Shown here: positions 47,392-55,690 of the stretch, one piece after another
Layout of the letters: every line of letters begins with the position of its first letter
Position numbering within the stretch: the first letter of the stretch is position 1
DNA from: Candidatus Saccharicenans sp.
GTDB lineage: Bacteria > Acidobacteriota > Aminicenantia > Aminicenantales > Saccharicenantaceae
Length of the DNA stretch: 61,212 bases
Direction of reading: 5' to 3'
Assembly (NCBI GenBank): GCA_026414545.1
Contig: JAOAIU010000036.1
Location: 1 to 61,212, forward strand
Position numbers and translations under genes: made by a program
The notes under the pieces: model-generated
Seen by the model: the letters and a program-made list of their open reading frames with translations, nothing else
Database searches by the model: none
Told to the model about the DNA's origin: nothing

Positions 47392-47879
47392 AGGTAACAA
47401 TTTTTTTAGGCAGCGACTCTGACTTTGAAGTGGTGAAGGAAGCTCTGGATATCCTGAAAGAATTCGGGGTTCCCTTCAACCTGGAAGTAACCTCGGCCCA
47501 CCGTTCACCGGAAAGAACGGTCAGGCTGATAAAAGAAGCCGAGGAACAGGGGACCAGGGTGTTCATCGCTGTGGCCGGAAAGGCCGCCCATCTTCCCGGG
47601 GTGGTGGCCGCCCACACCATATATCCAGTAATCGGTGTGCCGGTAGAAAGCCAGGCCCTGGCCGGGTTGGATGCCCTGCTGTCCATAGTCCAGATGCCCA
47701 AGGGGATTCCGGTGGCCACGGTAGCCCTGGGCAAAACTGGCGGGGCCAATGCCGCTCTGCTGGCTATCTCCATGCTGGCAGTATCGAACCCTGAGCTTCA
47801 GGCCAGGCTTCGCTCCTATCGCCAGAAAATGGCCGAGAAGGTGGAGGAGAGCTCGAAAAAGCTCAAAGAGAAATTATGA
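47388..47879 (+). CDS. purE: PurE (N5-carboxyaminoimidazole ribonucleotide mutase type)
   Basis: A 163-residue PurE, purine pathway. FLGSDSDFEVVKEA, TSAHRSPERT (catalytic His), VAVAGKAAHLPG-like (FIAVAGKAAHLPGVVA) and GVPVES segments are conserved. No purK is seen here; a class II CO2-using PurE would need none, but I cannot decide the class from these residues. Overlaps purD and mtaB by 4 bp each. Confidence 0.95.
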   Translation: MKVTIFLGSDSDFEVVKEALDILKEFGVPFNLEVTSAHRSPERTVRLIKEAEEQGTRVFIAVAGKAAHLPGVVAAHTIYPVIGVPVESQALAGLDALLSIVQMPKGIPVATVALGKTGGANAALLAISMLAVSNPELQARLRSYRQKMAEKVEESSKKLKEKL

Positions 47880-49123
47880 CTTCGGTCTTCATCCATAACT
47901 TCGGCTGCCGGGTTAACCAGGCCGAAGCTTTTGACTGGTCCCACCGGCTGGGTGAAGCCGGAATATCCATGGCCCGTGACTGGCATCAGGCTGATTGGGT
48001 GGTGGTCAATGCCTGTGCCCTGACCGCTCGGGCCGAAGCCGATGTCAGACAGTTCTTGAAAAAAATCCAGAGGGAATCACCCGGTACCAGGATCTTGGTC
48101 ACCGGCTGCCTGGCCGAAAAGACACAGGAAGAGCTGGCCCATAACAGCGCAGTCTTGCGGGTCATTCCGAATTCTTTAAAAGACAACCTCGTGGCCGAGC
48201 TGCTTGCTCTGGCCGGGACAGGCCAGCGCCACCAGGATAGAAGCGTCTTCCGGTCAAGAGCCCTGGTCAAAGTTCAGGACGGCTGTGATGCCCATTGCAC
48301 TTTCTGCATCATTCCCTCTCTCAGGGGTAAGAGCCGGAGTCGCCCGCTGGAACAGGTTGTGGAGTGTGCCAGGGCAGTCACGGAGCGGGGCTACCAGGAA
48401 ATAGTCCTGGCCGGCATTCACCTCTGTGCCTATGGTCTGGACCAGGAACCACAGAAATCGTTACTGGACTTGCTTCAGGCCCTGGTCGCCATAAAAGATC
48501 TCAGGATGATCAGGCTGAGTTCTCTTGACCCGAGACTCTTGCCGAGGCCACTGCTCGAATGCCTGGTGACGGAGGAAAAAATATGTCCGCATTTTCATCT
48601 TTCGCTGCAGCATGCCTCAGAGCCTGTGCTCAGAAGAATGGGGCGCAAGAGCACCCCGGCTGAGTACCTGGAAATTTTAAATTTTTTAAGGACCGGGCGA
48701 CCGGAAGCCAGCCTGGGCGCGGACATCATCGTCGGCTTTCCGGGGGAGGAGGAGGCTGATTTTATCTTCCTGAGGGATTTCCTGAGAGATTCGCCCCTGA
48801 ATTACTTTCACGTCTTTTCCTTTTCTCCAAGGGCAGGAACTCCGGCCGCAGGCTGGAAGCAGGTCCCGGAAAACATAAGAAAGAAGAGGTCGGAAGAATT
48901 GCGGAGACTATCGCGGGAGAAGAATCTGGCCTTTAAGGAAAGCTTTATAGGCCGGGAACTGGCCGGGATTGTGATCAAGAAAAGAGAGACCAGTTTTGAA
49001 GTCCTGACCGGGAATTACCTCAAGGTCATGGTTGAAGGCAGACCGGATTTAAGGCCCGGTCAGCTGGTCAGGGTCGTGATAACTGAGGTCGGCCCGGTGA
49101 TATCCAGAGGGAGAGTGAGCTGA
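47876..49123 (+). CDS. mtaB: tRNA t6A37 methylthiotransferase MtaB
   Basis: Radical SAM methylthiotransferase acting on N6-threonylcarbamoyladenosine-37 of tRNA. 415 residues: N-terminal UPF0004 domain with three cluster cysteines (NFGCRVNQAEA, NACALTARAE, VTGCLAEK), radical SAM motif CDAHCTFCIIP, GADIIVGFPGE, and a C-terminal TRAM-like domain (ELAGIVIKKRE...). NFGCRVNQAEA is the MtaB-type start. Overlaps purE by 4 bp and mutL by 1 bp. Confidence 0.93.
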   Translation: MTSVFIHNFGCRVNQAEAFDWSHRLGEAGISMARDWHQADWVVVNACALTARAEADVRQFLKKIQRESPGTRILVTGCLAEKTQEELAHNSAVLRVIPNSLKDNLVAELLALAGTGQRHQDRSVFRSRALVKVQDGCDAHCTFCIIPSLRGKSRSRPLEQVVECARAVTERGYQEIVLAGIHLCAYGLDQEPQKSLLDLLQALVAIKDLRMIRLSSLDPRLLPRPLLECLVTEEKICPHFHLSLQHASEPVLRRMGRKSTPAEYLEILNFLRTGRPEASLGADIIVGFPGEEEADFIFLRDFLRDSPLNYFHVFSFSPRAGTPAAGWKQVPENIRKKRSEELRRLSREKNLAFKESFIGRELAGIVIKKRETSFEVLTGNYLKVMVEGRPDLRPGQLVRVVITEVGPVISRGRVS

Positions 49124-50895
49124 TGGGCAGGATAAGAGTCTTGGCCGAAGAGGTGGCCAGTAAGATTGCGGCCGGTGAGGTTGTGGAGCGACCGGTATCA
49201 GTGGTCAAAGAGCTGGTGGAAAACTCCCTTGATGCCGGGGCCACGGAAATCAAGGTTGAGCTTCAGGACGGGGGAAAGAAGCTCATCCGGGTTCAGGACA
49301 ACGGCAGCGGGATGACTCAGGAGGACGCAGCTTTATGTTTCAAGCGTCACGCTACCAGCAAGATAGCCACCGAAGCTGACCTGGAACGAATCGCCACTCT
49401 TGGATTTCGGGGGGAAGCCCTGGCCAGCATCTCGGCAGTTTCCAGGATAACCCTGAAGACCAGCGACGGTTCGGGGGAAAAAGGTTTTCAGATAGAGAGG
49501 GAGGGCGAAAAGCTCCTTCGCTTTATAGAAAGTGCCTTTCCGCGTGGAACCCTGGTTGAGGTCAGGGACCTGTTTTTTAACCTGCCGGCCAGACGAAAAT
49601 TTCTCCGGTCGGATCGGTCAGAGTTGAGCCTGGTGGCCAGTTACCTTACCACCACCGCCCTGGCCTTTCCGGATGTAAAGTTTGTTCTTCTGCATAACCA
49701 GAAAGAACTGATAAACTGCCCGGCTGTTTCCAGCCTTAGAGAAAGGGTCTATCAGCTTTTCGGAAAGAAAGTCCTGGATAACCTGATGGGTCTGGATTAC
49801 GAGGAGGAGAATTACAGAATTTCAGGGCTTGGTTCCAGGCCTTTTTCCGGGAGACTTGACCGGCAGCATCAGTTTTTCTTCGTCAACCGGCGGCCAGTCA
49901 AAGACCGCATGCTGAATGCGGCCTTAACCCAGGCTTACCTGGGTATCCTTGAAAAGCAGAGAAATCCCGAGGGTTTTATCTTCCTGGAAATTCCTTATGA
50001 GCAGGTTGATGTCAACGTCCACCCGGCCAAGTCTGAGGTCAGGTTCCGGGAGCCCCAGAAGGTATTCCGGCTGATTTTGAAGGCGGTGGAAATGGCTGCC
50101 CGGGAGGAAAGCCTGGTCAAGCCGATAATGGTAAGCGGAGAACAAGAAGAAGAAAGAGGAATTCCGGATACTACCGAGTCAACTGGCCAGACAGAGCGAC
50201 CGGGCGATACGGGAGAAAGTGTCGGTTGGCTCAGGACCGAGCGGCAGAAAACGCTGCTCGTAGCTGCACCGGAAATAGCCGCCGGTAAACCGGCAGCCGT
50301 GGCTGAAGCCGTTCCGGGTGACCGGGAGGCCCCGATAAGGGTTCTCGGACAGTATCTTGAATCTTATATAATCGCCGTTACGGAGGAAGCGATTTTTATC
50401 ATTGACCAGCACAACGCCCACGAGCGGATATTGTTCGAAAAATTCAGTCAGCTGGAAAGAAACCGGGCCTGGGTTTCCAGGCAGGCGCTTTTTCCCCCGG
50501 TACTGGAACTCACGCCCAGACAGCAAGTTAATTACCAGGACAGGCAGACCGAACTGGAAGGCCTGGGGTTCAGGCTGGAACCGATGGGGGGAGCCAGTTT
50601 TGCGCTGAAAGAGTACCCGGATGTTTTCCGGGAGGAGGAAGCGGCCGACATTCTGGTCTCACTCCTGGGAGAAGAAGAGGGCAAGTTCCTGGACAGGCGA
50701 GAGAGAATGCTGGCCACCATGGCCTGCAAAGCAGCGGTCAAGGCCGGGCAGCCTTTGAACCGGGAAGAAATGGAATTCCTGACCTCCGAACTCTTTTCTA
50801 CTGGAAATCCCGGTCTCTGTCCTCACGGACGGCCGGTGGTCATACGGCTCGACCGTTCCCGGATAGAGAGGACTCTGGGCCGGCAGCCAGAATGA
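49123..50895 (+). CDS. mutL: DNA mismatch repair protein MutL
   Basis: A 590-residue GHKL ATPase. IAAGEVVERP, VENSLDAGA, QDNGSGM and GFRGEALASI are ATP-site motifs. After a Glu/Pro/Ala-rich linker (about 335-400) the C-terminal domain keeps DQHNAHERILFE, the endonuclease metal motif DQHAx2Ex4E with Asn for Ala, plus ACKAAVKAG and CPHGRP. So it is likely a nicking MutL, as in bacteria without MutH. Followed by a terminator. Confidence 0.97.
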   Translation: MGRIRVLAEEVASKIAAGEVVERPVSVVKELVENSLDAGATEIKVELQDGGKKLIRVQDNGSGMTQEDAALCFKRHATSKIATEADLERIATLGFRGEALASISAVSRITLKTSDGSGEKGFQIEREGEKLLRFIESAFPRGTLVEVRDLFFNLPARRKFLRSDRSELSLVASYLTTTALAFPDVKFVLLHNQKELINCPAVSSLRERVYQLFGKKVLDNLMGLDYEEENYRISGLGSRPFSGRLDRQHQFFFVNRRPVKDRMLNAALTQAYLGILEKQRNPEGFIFLEIPYEQVDVNVHPAKSEVRFREPQKVFRLILKAVEMAAREESLVKPIMVSGEQEEERGIPDTTESTGQTERPGDTGESVGWLRTERQKTLLVAAPEIAAGKPAAVAEAVPGDREAPIRVLGQYLESYIIAVTEEAIFIIDQHNAHERILFEKFSQLERNRAWVSRQALFPPVLELTPRQQVNYQDRQTELEGLGFRLEPMGGASFALKEYPDVFREEEAADILVSLLGEEEGKFLDRRERMLATMACKAAVKAGQPLNREEMEFLTSELFSTGNPGLCPHGRPVVIRLDRSRIERTLGRQPE

Positions 50896-50921
50896 TAGCC
50901 TGTTCCTTCTACCCCGTTAAA

Positions 50922-50951
50922 TTGACAATTTAAGGTTCTTTCTGTTAACAT
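50922..50951 (+). promoter_or_regulatory. possible tRNA-operon promoter
   Basis: TTGACA (50922-50927) and TAACAT (50946-50951) with an 18-bp spacer. It lies just before the mutL terminator, so the start (about 50958) would precede the hairpin; it may be fortuitous. Confidence 0.35.
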
Positions 50952-50962
50952 TTTAGCTAAAA

Positions 50963-50998
50963 ACCGGGGCAGAAAGACCCCGGTGCTTTTTGATTTTA
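50963..50998 (+). terminator. rho-independent terminator after mutL
   Basis: ACCGGGG and CCCCGGT form a 7-bp perfect stem (50963-50984) with an 8-base loop, followed by GCTTTTTGATTTT. It ends the run S41-rpiB-SHMT-pur-mtaB-mutL. Confidence 0.85.
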
Positions 50999-51009
50999 TG
51001 GCCCGGAAA

Positions 51010-51084
51010 CGGGGAGTGGCGCAGCCTGGTTAGCGCGCCTGCCTTGGGAGCAGGAGGTCGTCGGTTCAAATCCGATCTCCCCGA
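51010..51084 (+). tRNA. tRNA-Pro (anticodon TGG)
   Basis: Full cloverleaf: acceptor CGGGGAG/CTCCCCG (7 bp), D stem GCGC/GCGC, anticodon stem CCTGC/GCAGG with loop CTTGGGA (anticodon TGG, reads CCA/CCN), T stem GTCGG/CCGAT with loop TTCAAAT. Discriminator A. CCA is not encoded. Confidence 0.96.
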
Positions 51085-51106
51085 TTTTCTGATATGAGGC
51101 ACCTGT

Positions 51107-51180
51107 GCGCCTGTAGCTCAGTAGGATAGAGCAGCTGCCTTCTAAGCAGCGGGTCGGGGGTTCGAATCCCTCCAGGCGCG
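51107..51180 (+). tRNA. tRNA-Arg (anticodon TCT)
   Basis: Acceptor GCGCCTG/CAGGCGC, D stem GCTC/GAGC, anticodon stem GCTGC/GCAGC with loop CTTCTAA (anticodon TCT, reads AGA), T arm with TTCGAAT. Discriminator G; CCA not encoded. An eight-T run follows directly and probably ends transcription. Confidence 0.96.
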
Positions 51181-51448
51181 TTTTTTTATTTCCAGGCCTT
51201 GAATGATATAATCCCCTGAAAATCGAGAGAATGGCTGAAGCTGACTGTTGTCTCAGGATGCATTATCATCCAGATTCTGTTCGGGGCTCAAAGGTTCATT
51301 TGAAAGCAGAGGAAATGAAGACAGTGTAATAGAATATTGCTCTAATGGATCGGGGGCAACCAGGCACGGCAAGCAATACATCCGCTTTTTAGTCAGAGTC
51401 TGGGGTCATTGCAAGAAAAAGTGTTGATAGATCCAGGGGAAGAAGTTT

Positions 51449-52450
51449 TCAGCTTTTGGCCAGCTGGTATCTGTCGCGGAGCACATCCACGCAGGCGTCC
51501 ACAGCCGGAGGGTCATAGGTCAGGCCCCGCTTGGTTGTTATTTCCTGGATAACTTCCTGGGGACTGAAGGCCGAACGGTAAGGACGGTGGGAGAGCATGG
51601 CTTCCACCACGTCAGCCACTGCCAGAATCCTGGCCATGGGGTGAATCTGGCCGTTTTTCAGCCCTTGGGGATAACCCGAGCCGTCCAGCCGCTCGTGGTG
51701 CTGGTAGATGATTTCAGCCACCGGCCAGGGGAACTCAATGGTCCTGATGATTTCATAACCAACCCGCGGGTGGTCCTTGATCAGGCTGAATTCATGTTCA
51801 TTCAGGCGACCGGGTTTGTTCAGGATTTCAGCCGGCACCGATATTTTGCCCAGGTCGTGGACCAGGGCGGCCAGCCTGATTTCGTCAATCTGCTCGGTGG
51901 GCAGCAATAACCGGGTAGCAATGGACCGGGCCAGGTCAGAAACCCGTCGCTGATGACCTGCGGTGTAAGGGTCCCTTGATTCCACGGTCAGGGAGATGGC
52001 CTGAATGGTGGCCGACATGGTCTTCCTGAGTTTCTCCAGCGTCTGGGTAAGTTCCTGCTCGGCCATCTTTCTGGAGGTGATGTCCCTGAGGATGGTCAGG
52101 GTCTGGTCTGGATTTTCCTTAAGCTGGGAAGTGCTGGCCTCCACATACCTGAGTTCACCACTCCGGGTTATGAGCCTGAATTCTACCAGCCGGGAGTCTG
52201 AAGGCAGGTTCGGCCGGGCCAGGAGGGTTTTTCTGGCTGAGAAAAGATGACGATCTTCGGGGTGAACCAGTTTCAGAAAATTAAAGGAGTTAGAAAGAAT
52301 TTCTTTTTCAGAGTAGCCGGTCAGATGCTCAAAGGCCTGATTAACGAATTCAAAGCCGCGAGAGGAAACCACATAGATGCTGTCCCTGGTGTTGTCAATT
52401 ATGGCCTTGATTATTTCGCGGCTATTATTTTTTATATCATCAGCGGTCAT
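51449..52450 (-). CDS. PAS + HD-GYP domain protein, predicted c-di-GMP phosphodiesterase
   Basis: A 333-residue cytosolic signalling protein: PAS domain (about 10-130, SIYVVSSRGFEFVNQAFEHLTG) with a PAC-like end, a short coiled coil (MAEQELTQTLEKLRKTM), then HD-GYP (about 155-330) with AALVHDLGKIS and HHERLDGSGYP, the metal and GYP motifs of active phosphodiesterases. ATG 52450 (MTADDIKNNS) is chosen; a GTG at 52564 would add 38 unlikely residues. It is divergent from pilB and could tune c-di-GMP seen by the pilus. Confidence 0.88.
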   Translation of the reverse strand: MTADDIKNNSREIIKAIIDNTRDSIYVVSSRGFEFVNQAFEHLTGYSEKEILSNSFNFLKLVHPEDRHLFSARKTLLARPNLPSDSRLVEFRLITRSGELRYVEASTSQLKENPDQTLTILRDITSRKMAEQELTQTLEKLRKTMSATIQAISLTVESRDPYTAGHQRRVSDLARSIATRLLLPTEQIDEIRLAALVHDLGKISVPAEILNKPGRLNEHEFSLIKDHPRVGYEIIRTIEFPWPVAEIIYQHHERLDGSGYPQGLKNGQIHPMARILAVADVVEAMLSHRPYRSAFSPQEVIQEITTKRGLTYDPPAVDACVDVLRDRYQLAKS

Positions 52451-52797
52451 AACACTATAATCTCCCGCTTCCGAAGTTTTAGTCGATCGGAAATGACAAA
52501 AGTTGAAAATTTTGTGGACAATCTTGAAAAAATTATCCAGCCCGATTAATATTATTAAACGCACCGGTTAAAAAAATGACGCAGAAGGGTTGACATTCTT
52601 GGATAGCAGGGATTGTTGGAAGATAGCCCTTTTATGTCCTTCCAGGGGTGAGACAAAAAATGTTATTTTCACCCCTGGAATAGTCTTGATTGAGGATTGA
52701 CCGCCTGGAACAAGAATCAGAAACTTGGTGCGTCGATGGTAGAGGGCAAAATTTCCTTTGACAAATTTTGTCTTTGATGGTAGAAAGGCTTTAAAAA
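52451..52797. other. 347-bp divergent intergenic region before pilB
   Basis: Contains a 12-bp-stem hairpin (52640-52680), an 8-bp inverted repeat CAAAATTT-N8-AAATTTTG (52747-52770) and two copies of GATGGTAGA (52735-52743 and 52776-52784) flanking it. No GEMM riboswitch, sigma-54 site or coding frame is recognised. Confidence 0.5.
52640..52680 (+). repeat. long stem-loop upstream of pilB
   Basis: TTCCAGGGGTGA and its exact complement (12 bp) enclose a 17-base, A/T-rich loop. No T-run follows on either strand, so it is not a typical terminator. It may be a 5' UTR regulatory structure or protein site. Confidence 0.65.
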
Positions 52798-54534
52798 ATG
52801 GCATCTAAACTCGGTGACATCCTGCTGAGAGAAAAAATTATCGACGCTGACCAGCTGAAGCAGGCCCTGGATTACCAGAAAAAGAACAACCTTCCCGTCA
52901 GTTCAGCCCTGGTGGCTCTGGGCTTCGTGACCGAAGAGGAAATTGCCCAGGCCCTGAGCCGGCAGCTTGGCTATCCCTACATCGACCTTGACCAGTTTGA
53001 GGTCTTTCCTGAAGTTATCAGTCTGATTCCGGCGGATGTGGCTAAAAAATACATGGTCATGCCCATCCACAAGATCAAATCCTTCCTGACCCTGGCCATG
53101 GTCGACCCCACTGACCTGGAAGTCATCGAGGACATAAGGTTCAGGACTTCGTTGAGCATCCAGCCGGTCATTTCCACCGAAACCGGGGTCATGAACGCCA
53201 TCAATAAATATTATGGCATAAGTGATGCCCTGAAAGTTAAAAAGCTGATAGAAGACATAGAGCTGGCCGACGAGGGCCGGGTCAACGTCATAGACGAAAA
53301 GGAGCTAAGCGAAGACTATAACATTACCGAGCTGGAGCAGGCCAGCAACGAGGCCCCGATTATCACCCTGGTCAACCAGACCTTTATCGACGCTATAAAG
53401 AAAGGGGCCAGCGACGTCCACTTTGAGCCTTACGAGCAGCAATTCCGCATACGTTACAGGATAGACGGCGATCTGTACGAAATTGCCGACCTGCCGATGA
53501 AGTTCAAGAACCCGGTCCTGTCCAGGGTTAAGATTCTGGCCAACATGGATATTGCTGAAAAGCGTCTGCCCCAGGATGGCCGTATCAAGATGCGGGTCAA
53601 GCTGGAAAACGGCAAGAAAAAAGAAGTGGACATGCGCGTCAGCTCTCTGCCCACCATGTTCGGCGAGAAGATCGTGGCCCGTATCCTGGACAAGGAAATG
53701 TTGCGGCTGGACCTGACCCAGCTGGGCTTTGAACCGGAATCCCTGGAAATCTTCCAGGAGGCCATCCACCGGCCCTGGGGCATCATCCTGGTCACTGGGC
53801 CTACCGGAAGCGGCAAGACCAACACCCTTTACTCGGCGATTTCGACGTTGAATACCCCCGATGTAAACATAATGACCGCTGAGGACCCGGTGGAATTTTA
53901 CATTCCCGGCATCAACCAGGTTCAGATCAAGGAGGAAATAGGACTGACCTTCGCCAATGCTCTGAGGTCCTTCCTGCGCCAGGACCCGGACATCATGCTG
54001 GTCGGCGAAATCCGCGACTACGACACCATCGACGTGGCCGTAAAAGCCGCCTTAACCGGTCACCTGGTCTTCTCCACCGTTCATACCAACGACGCCCCCA
54101 GCACCATCAGCCGTTTGATCAACATGAACGTTGAGCCCTTCCTGATAGCTGACTCGGTCATCCTCATCGTGGCCCAGAGGCTGGTGCGTCGCCTTTGCAA
54201 GAAGTGCTGCGAACCGCAGGACCTGCCCAAGAGGGCCTTGCTGGACATGGGCTTCGGGGAAAACGAGGTTGACGACCTGCACATCTTCAAGGCCCGGGGT
54301 TGCGAGGCCTGCAACAACACCGGCTACAAGGGCCGGACCGCTTTGTTTGAAGTTATGAAGATAACCGACGAAATAAAAGAGATGATCCTCAACCGGGCTA
54401 CCACCAGGGAAATCAAGCGCCGGGCCATAGAAAACGGCATGATTACCCTGAGGAGGAGCGGCTTGATTAAGATCAAGAATGGTATTACCTCGGTTGAGGA
54501 AGTCCTGAGAGAAACCGTCAGGGATTGGGATTAG
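52798..54534 (+). CDS. pilB: type IV pilus assembly ATPase PilB
   Basis: A 578-residue GspE-family extension ATPase. The N-terminal MshEN-like domain (residues 1-about 70) has KLGDILL...LKQAL and a second SALVALGFVTEEEIAQAL repeat, the pattern of c-di-GMP-binding MshEN domains. ATPase core has Walker A GPTGSGKTN, Asp box and Walker B region DPDIMLVGEIRD, and a four-Cys zinc site (CKKC, CEAC). AAAGG precedes the ATG by 8 nt. First gene of pilBTCSR. Confidence 0.95.
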   Translation: MASKLGDILLREKIIDADQLKQALDYQKKNNLPVSSALVALGFVTEEEIAQALSRQLGYPYIDLDQFEVFPEVISLIPADVAKKYMVMPIHKIKSFLTLAMVDPTDLEVIEDIRFRTSLSIQPVISTETGVMNAINKYYGISDALKVKKLIEDIELADEGRVNVIDEKELSEDYNITELEQASNEAPIITLVNQTFIDAIKKGASDVHFEPYEQQFRIRYRIDGDLYEIADLPMKFKNPVLSRVKILANMDIAEKRLPQDGRIKMRVKLENGKKKEVDMRVSSLPTMFGEKIVARILDKEMLRLDLTQLGFEPESLEIFQEAIHRPWGIILVTGPTGSGKTNTLYSAISTLNTPDVNIMTAEDPVEFYIPGINQVQIKEEIGLTFANALRSFLRQDPDIMLVGEIRDYDTIDVAVKAALTGHLVFSTVHTNDAPSTISRLINMNVEPFLIADSVILIVAQRLVRRLCKKCCEPQDLPKRALLDMGFGENEVDDLHIFKARGCEACNNTGYKGRTALFEVMKITDEIKEMILNRATTREIKRRAIENGMITLRRSGLIKIKNGITSVEEVLRETVRDWD

Positions 54535-54543
54535 GAGGCATGA

Positions 54544-55656
54544 ATGGCAAAACCGATCTATGAACTGTTGAAAATTGCGGTGGAGGAGGATGCCAGCGAC
54601 CTGCACATCACCGCCTACGTTCCTCCGCGGATCAGGGTCCACGGCAGGCTGAAAAACATAGACCATCCACCCCTTCAGCCGGGCGAAACCCAGGACCTGA
54701 TTTATAGCATTCTCAATGATAAGCAGAAAAAGATTTTCGAAGAAAAGATGGAGCTGGATCTGTCGTTTGGCATTAAAGAGCTGGGCCGGTTCCGGGTCAA
54801 CGTCTTCAGGCAGAAGGGTTCGGTGGCTGCGGCTTTCAGGCGCTTCCTGCCGACCATGTGGAGCTTTGCCCAGCTGGGCATCCCGCAACGGGTGGCCCAG
54901 CTCTGTTACCTGCCGCGGGGTCTGATCCTGGTAACGGGTCCTACCGGCTGCGGAAAATCAACCACCCTGGCCTGCATGCTGGACCACATCAACCATGAGC
55001 GAGATGTGCACATAGTAACGGTTGAAGACCCGATTGAGTACTACTTCACTCCCAAACGGGCCATCATCAACCAGAGGGAATTATTCACCGATACCCTGTC
55101 CTATGCCAACGCCCTGCGCTCGGTCCTGCGGGAGGACCCGGACGTCGTCCTGGTGGGAGAAATGCGAGACCTGGAAACGGTTGAAGCCACCATGCGCGTG
55201 GCCGAAACCGGGCACTTGACCTTTTCCACCCTGCATACTAACTCGGCCTGCGAATCGATTTCAAGAATCATCGACATCTTCCCCAGCCAGTACCAGGCTC
55301 AGGTCCGGGTGACCCTGTCCATGATCCTGGAGGCGGTTCTGACCCAGGCCCTGCTGCCCCGGGCTGACGGCAAGGGGCGGGTCCTGGCCATGGAGATACT
55401 GATACCCAATCCGGCCATCAGGAACCTGATCCGGGAGAACAAGATTCACCAGATTTACTCAGCCATGCAGATGGGCCAGGAGAAATTCGGGATGCAGACC
55501 ATGAACCAGAGCCTGGCCAGCCTGTATTTCCGGAGGTTGATTACTCTGGATACGGCCATGGCCGTGACCTCCAACCAGGAAGAGCTGATCGACATCATTC
55601 AGAGGCATGAAGGGACCTCAATGAAAAAAGGAACCGGTTCTTTCACCGGCAAATAG
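54544..55656 (+). CDS. pilT: type IV pilus retraction ATPase PilT
   Basis: A 370-residue hexameric ATPase that retracts pili for twitching. ASDLHITAYVPPRIRVHGRL, Walker A GPTGCGKST, DPDVVLVGEMRDLET and AETGHLTFSTLHTNSA are PilT-type. Slightly longer than usual at the C-terminus. GGAGG lies before the ATG, 9 bp after the pilB stop. Confidence 0.95.
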   Translation: MAKPIYELLKIAVEEDASDLHITAYVPPRIRVHGRLKNIDHPPLQPGETQDLIYSILNDKQKKIFEEKMELDLSFGIKELGRFRVNVFRQKGSVAAAFRRFLPTMWSFAQLGIPQRVAQLCYLPRGLILVTGPTGCGKSTTLACMLDHINHERDVHIVTVEDPIEYYFTPKRAIINQRELFTDTLSYANALRSVLREDPDVVLVGEMRDLETVEATMRVAETGHLTFSTLHTNSACESISRIIDIFPSQYQAQVRVTLSMILEAVLTQALLPRADGKGRVLAMEILIPNPAIRNLIRENKIHQIYSAMQMGQEKFGMQTMNQSLASLYFRRLITLDTAMAVTSNQEELIDIIQRHEGTSMKKGTGSFTGK

Positions 55657-55690
55657 ATATGAGAATGAGAGATAAATAAGGAGAAGGGCG

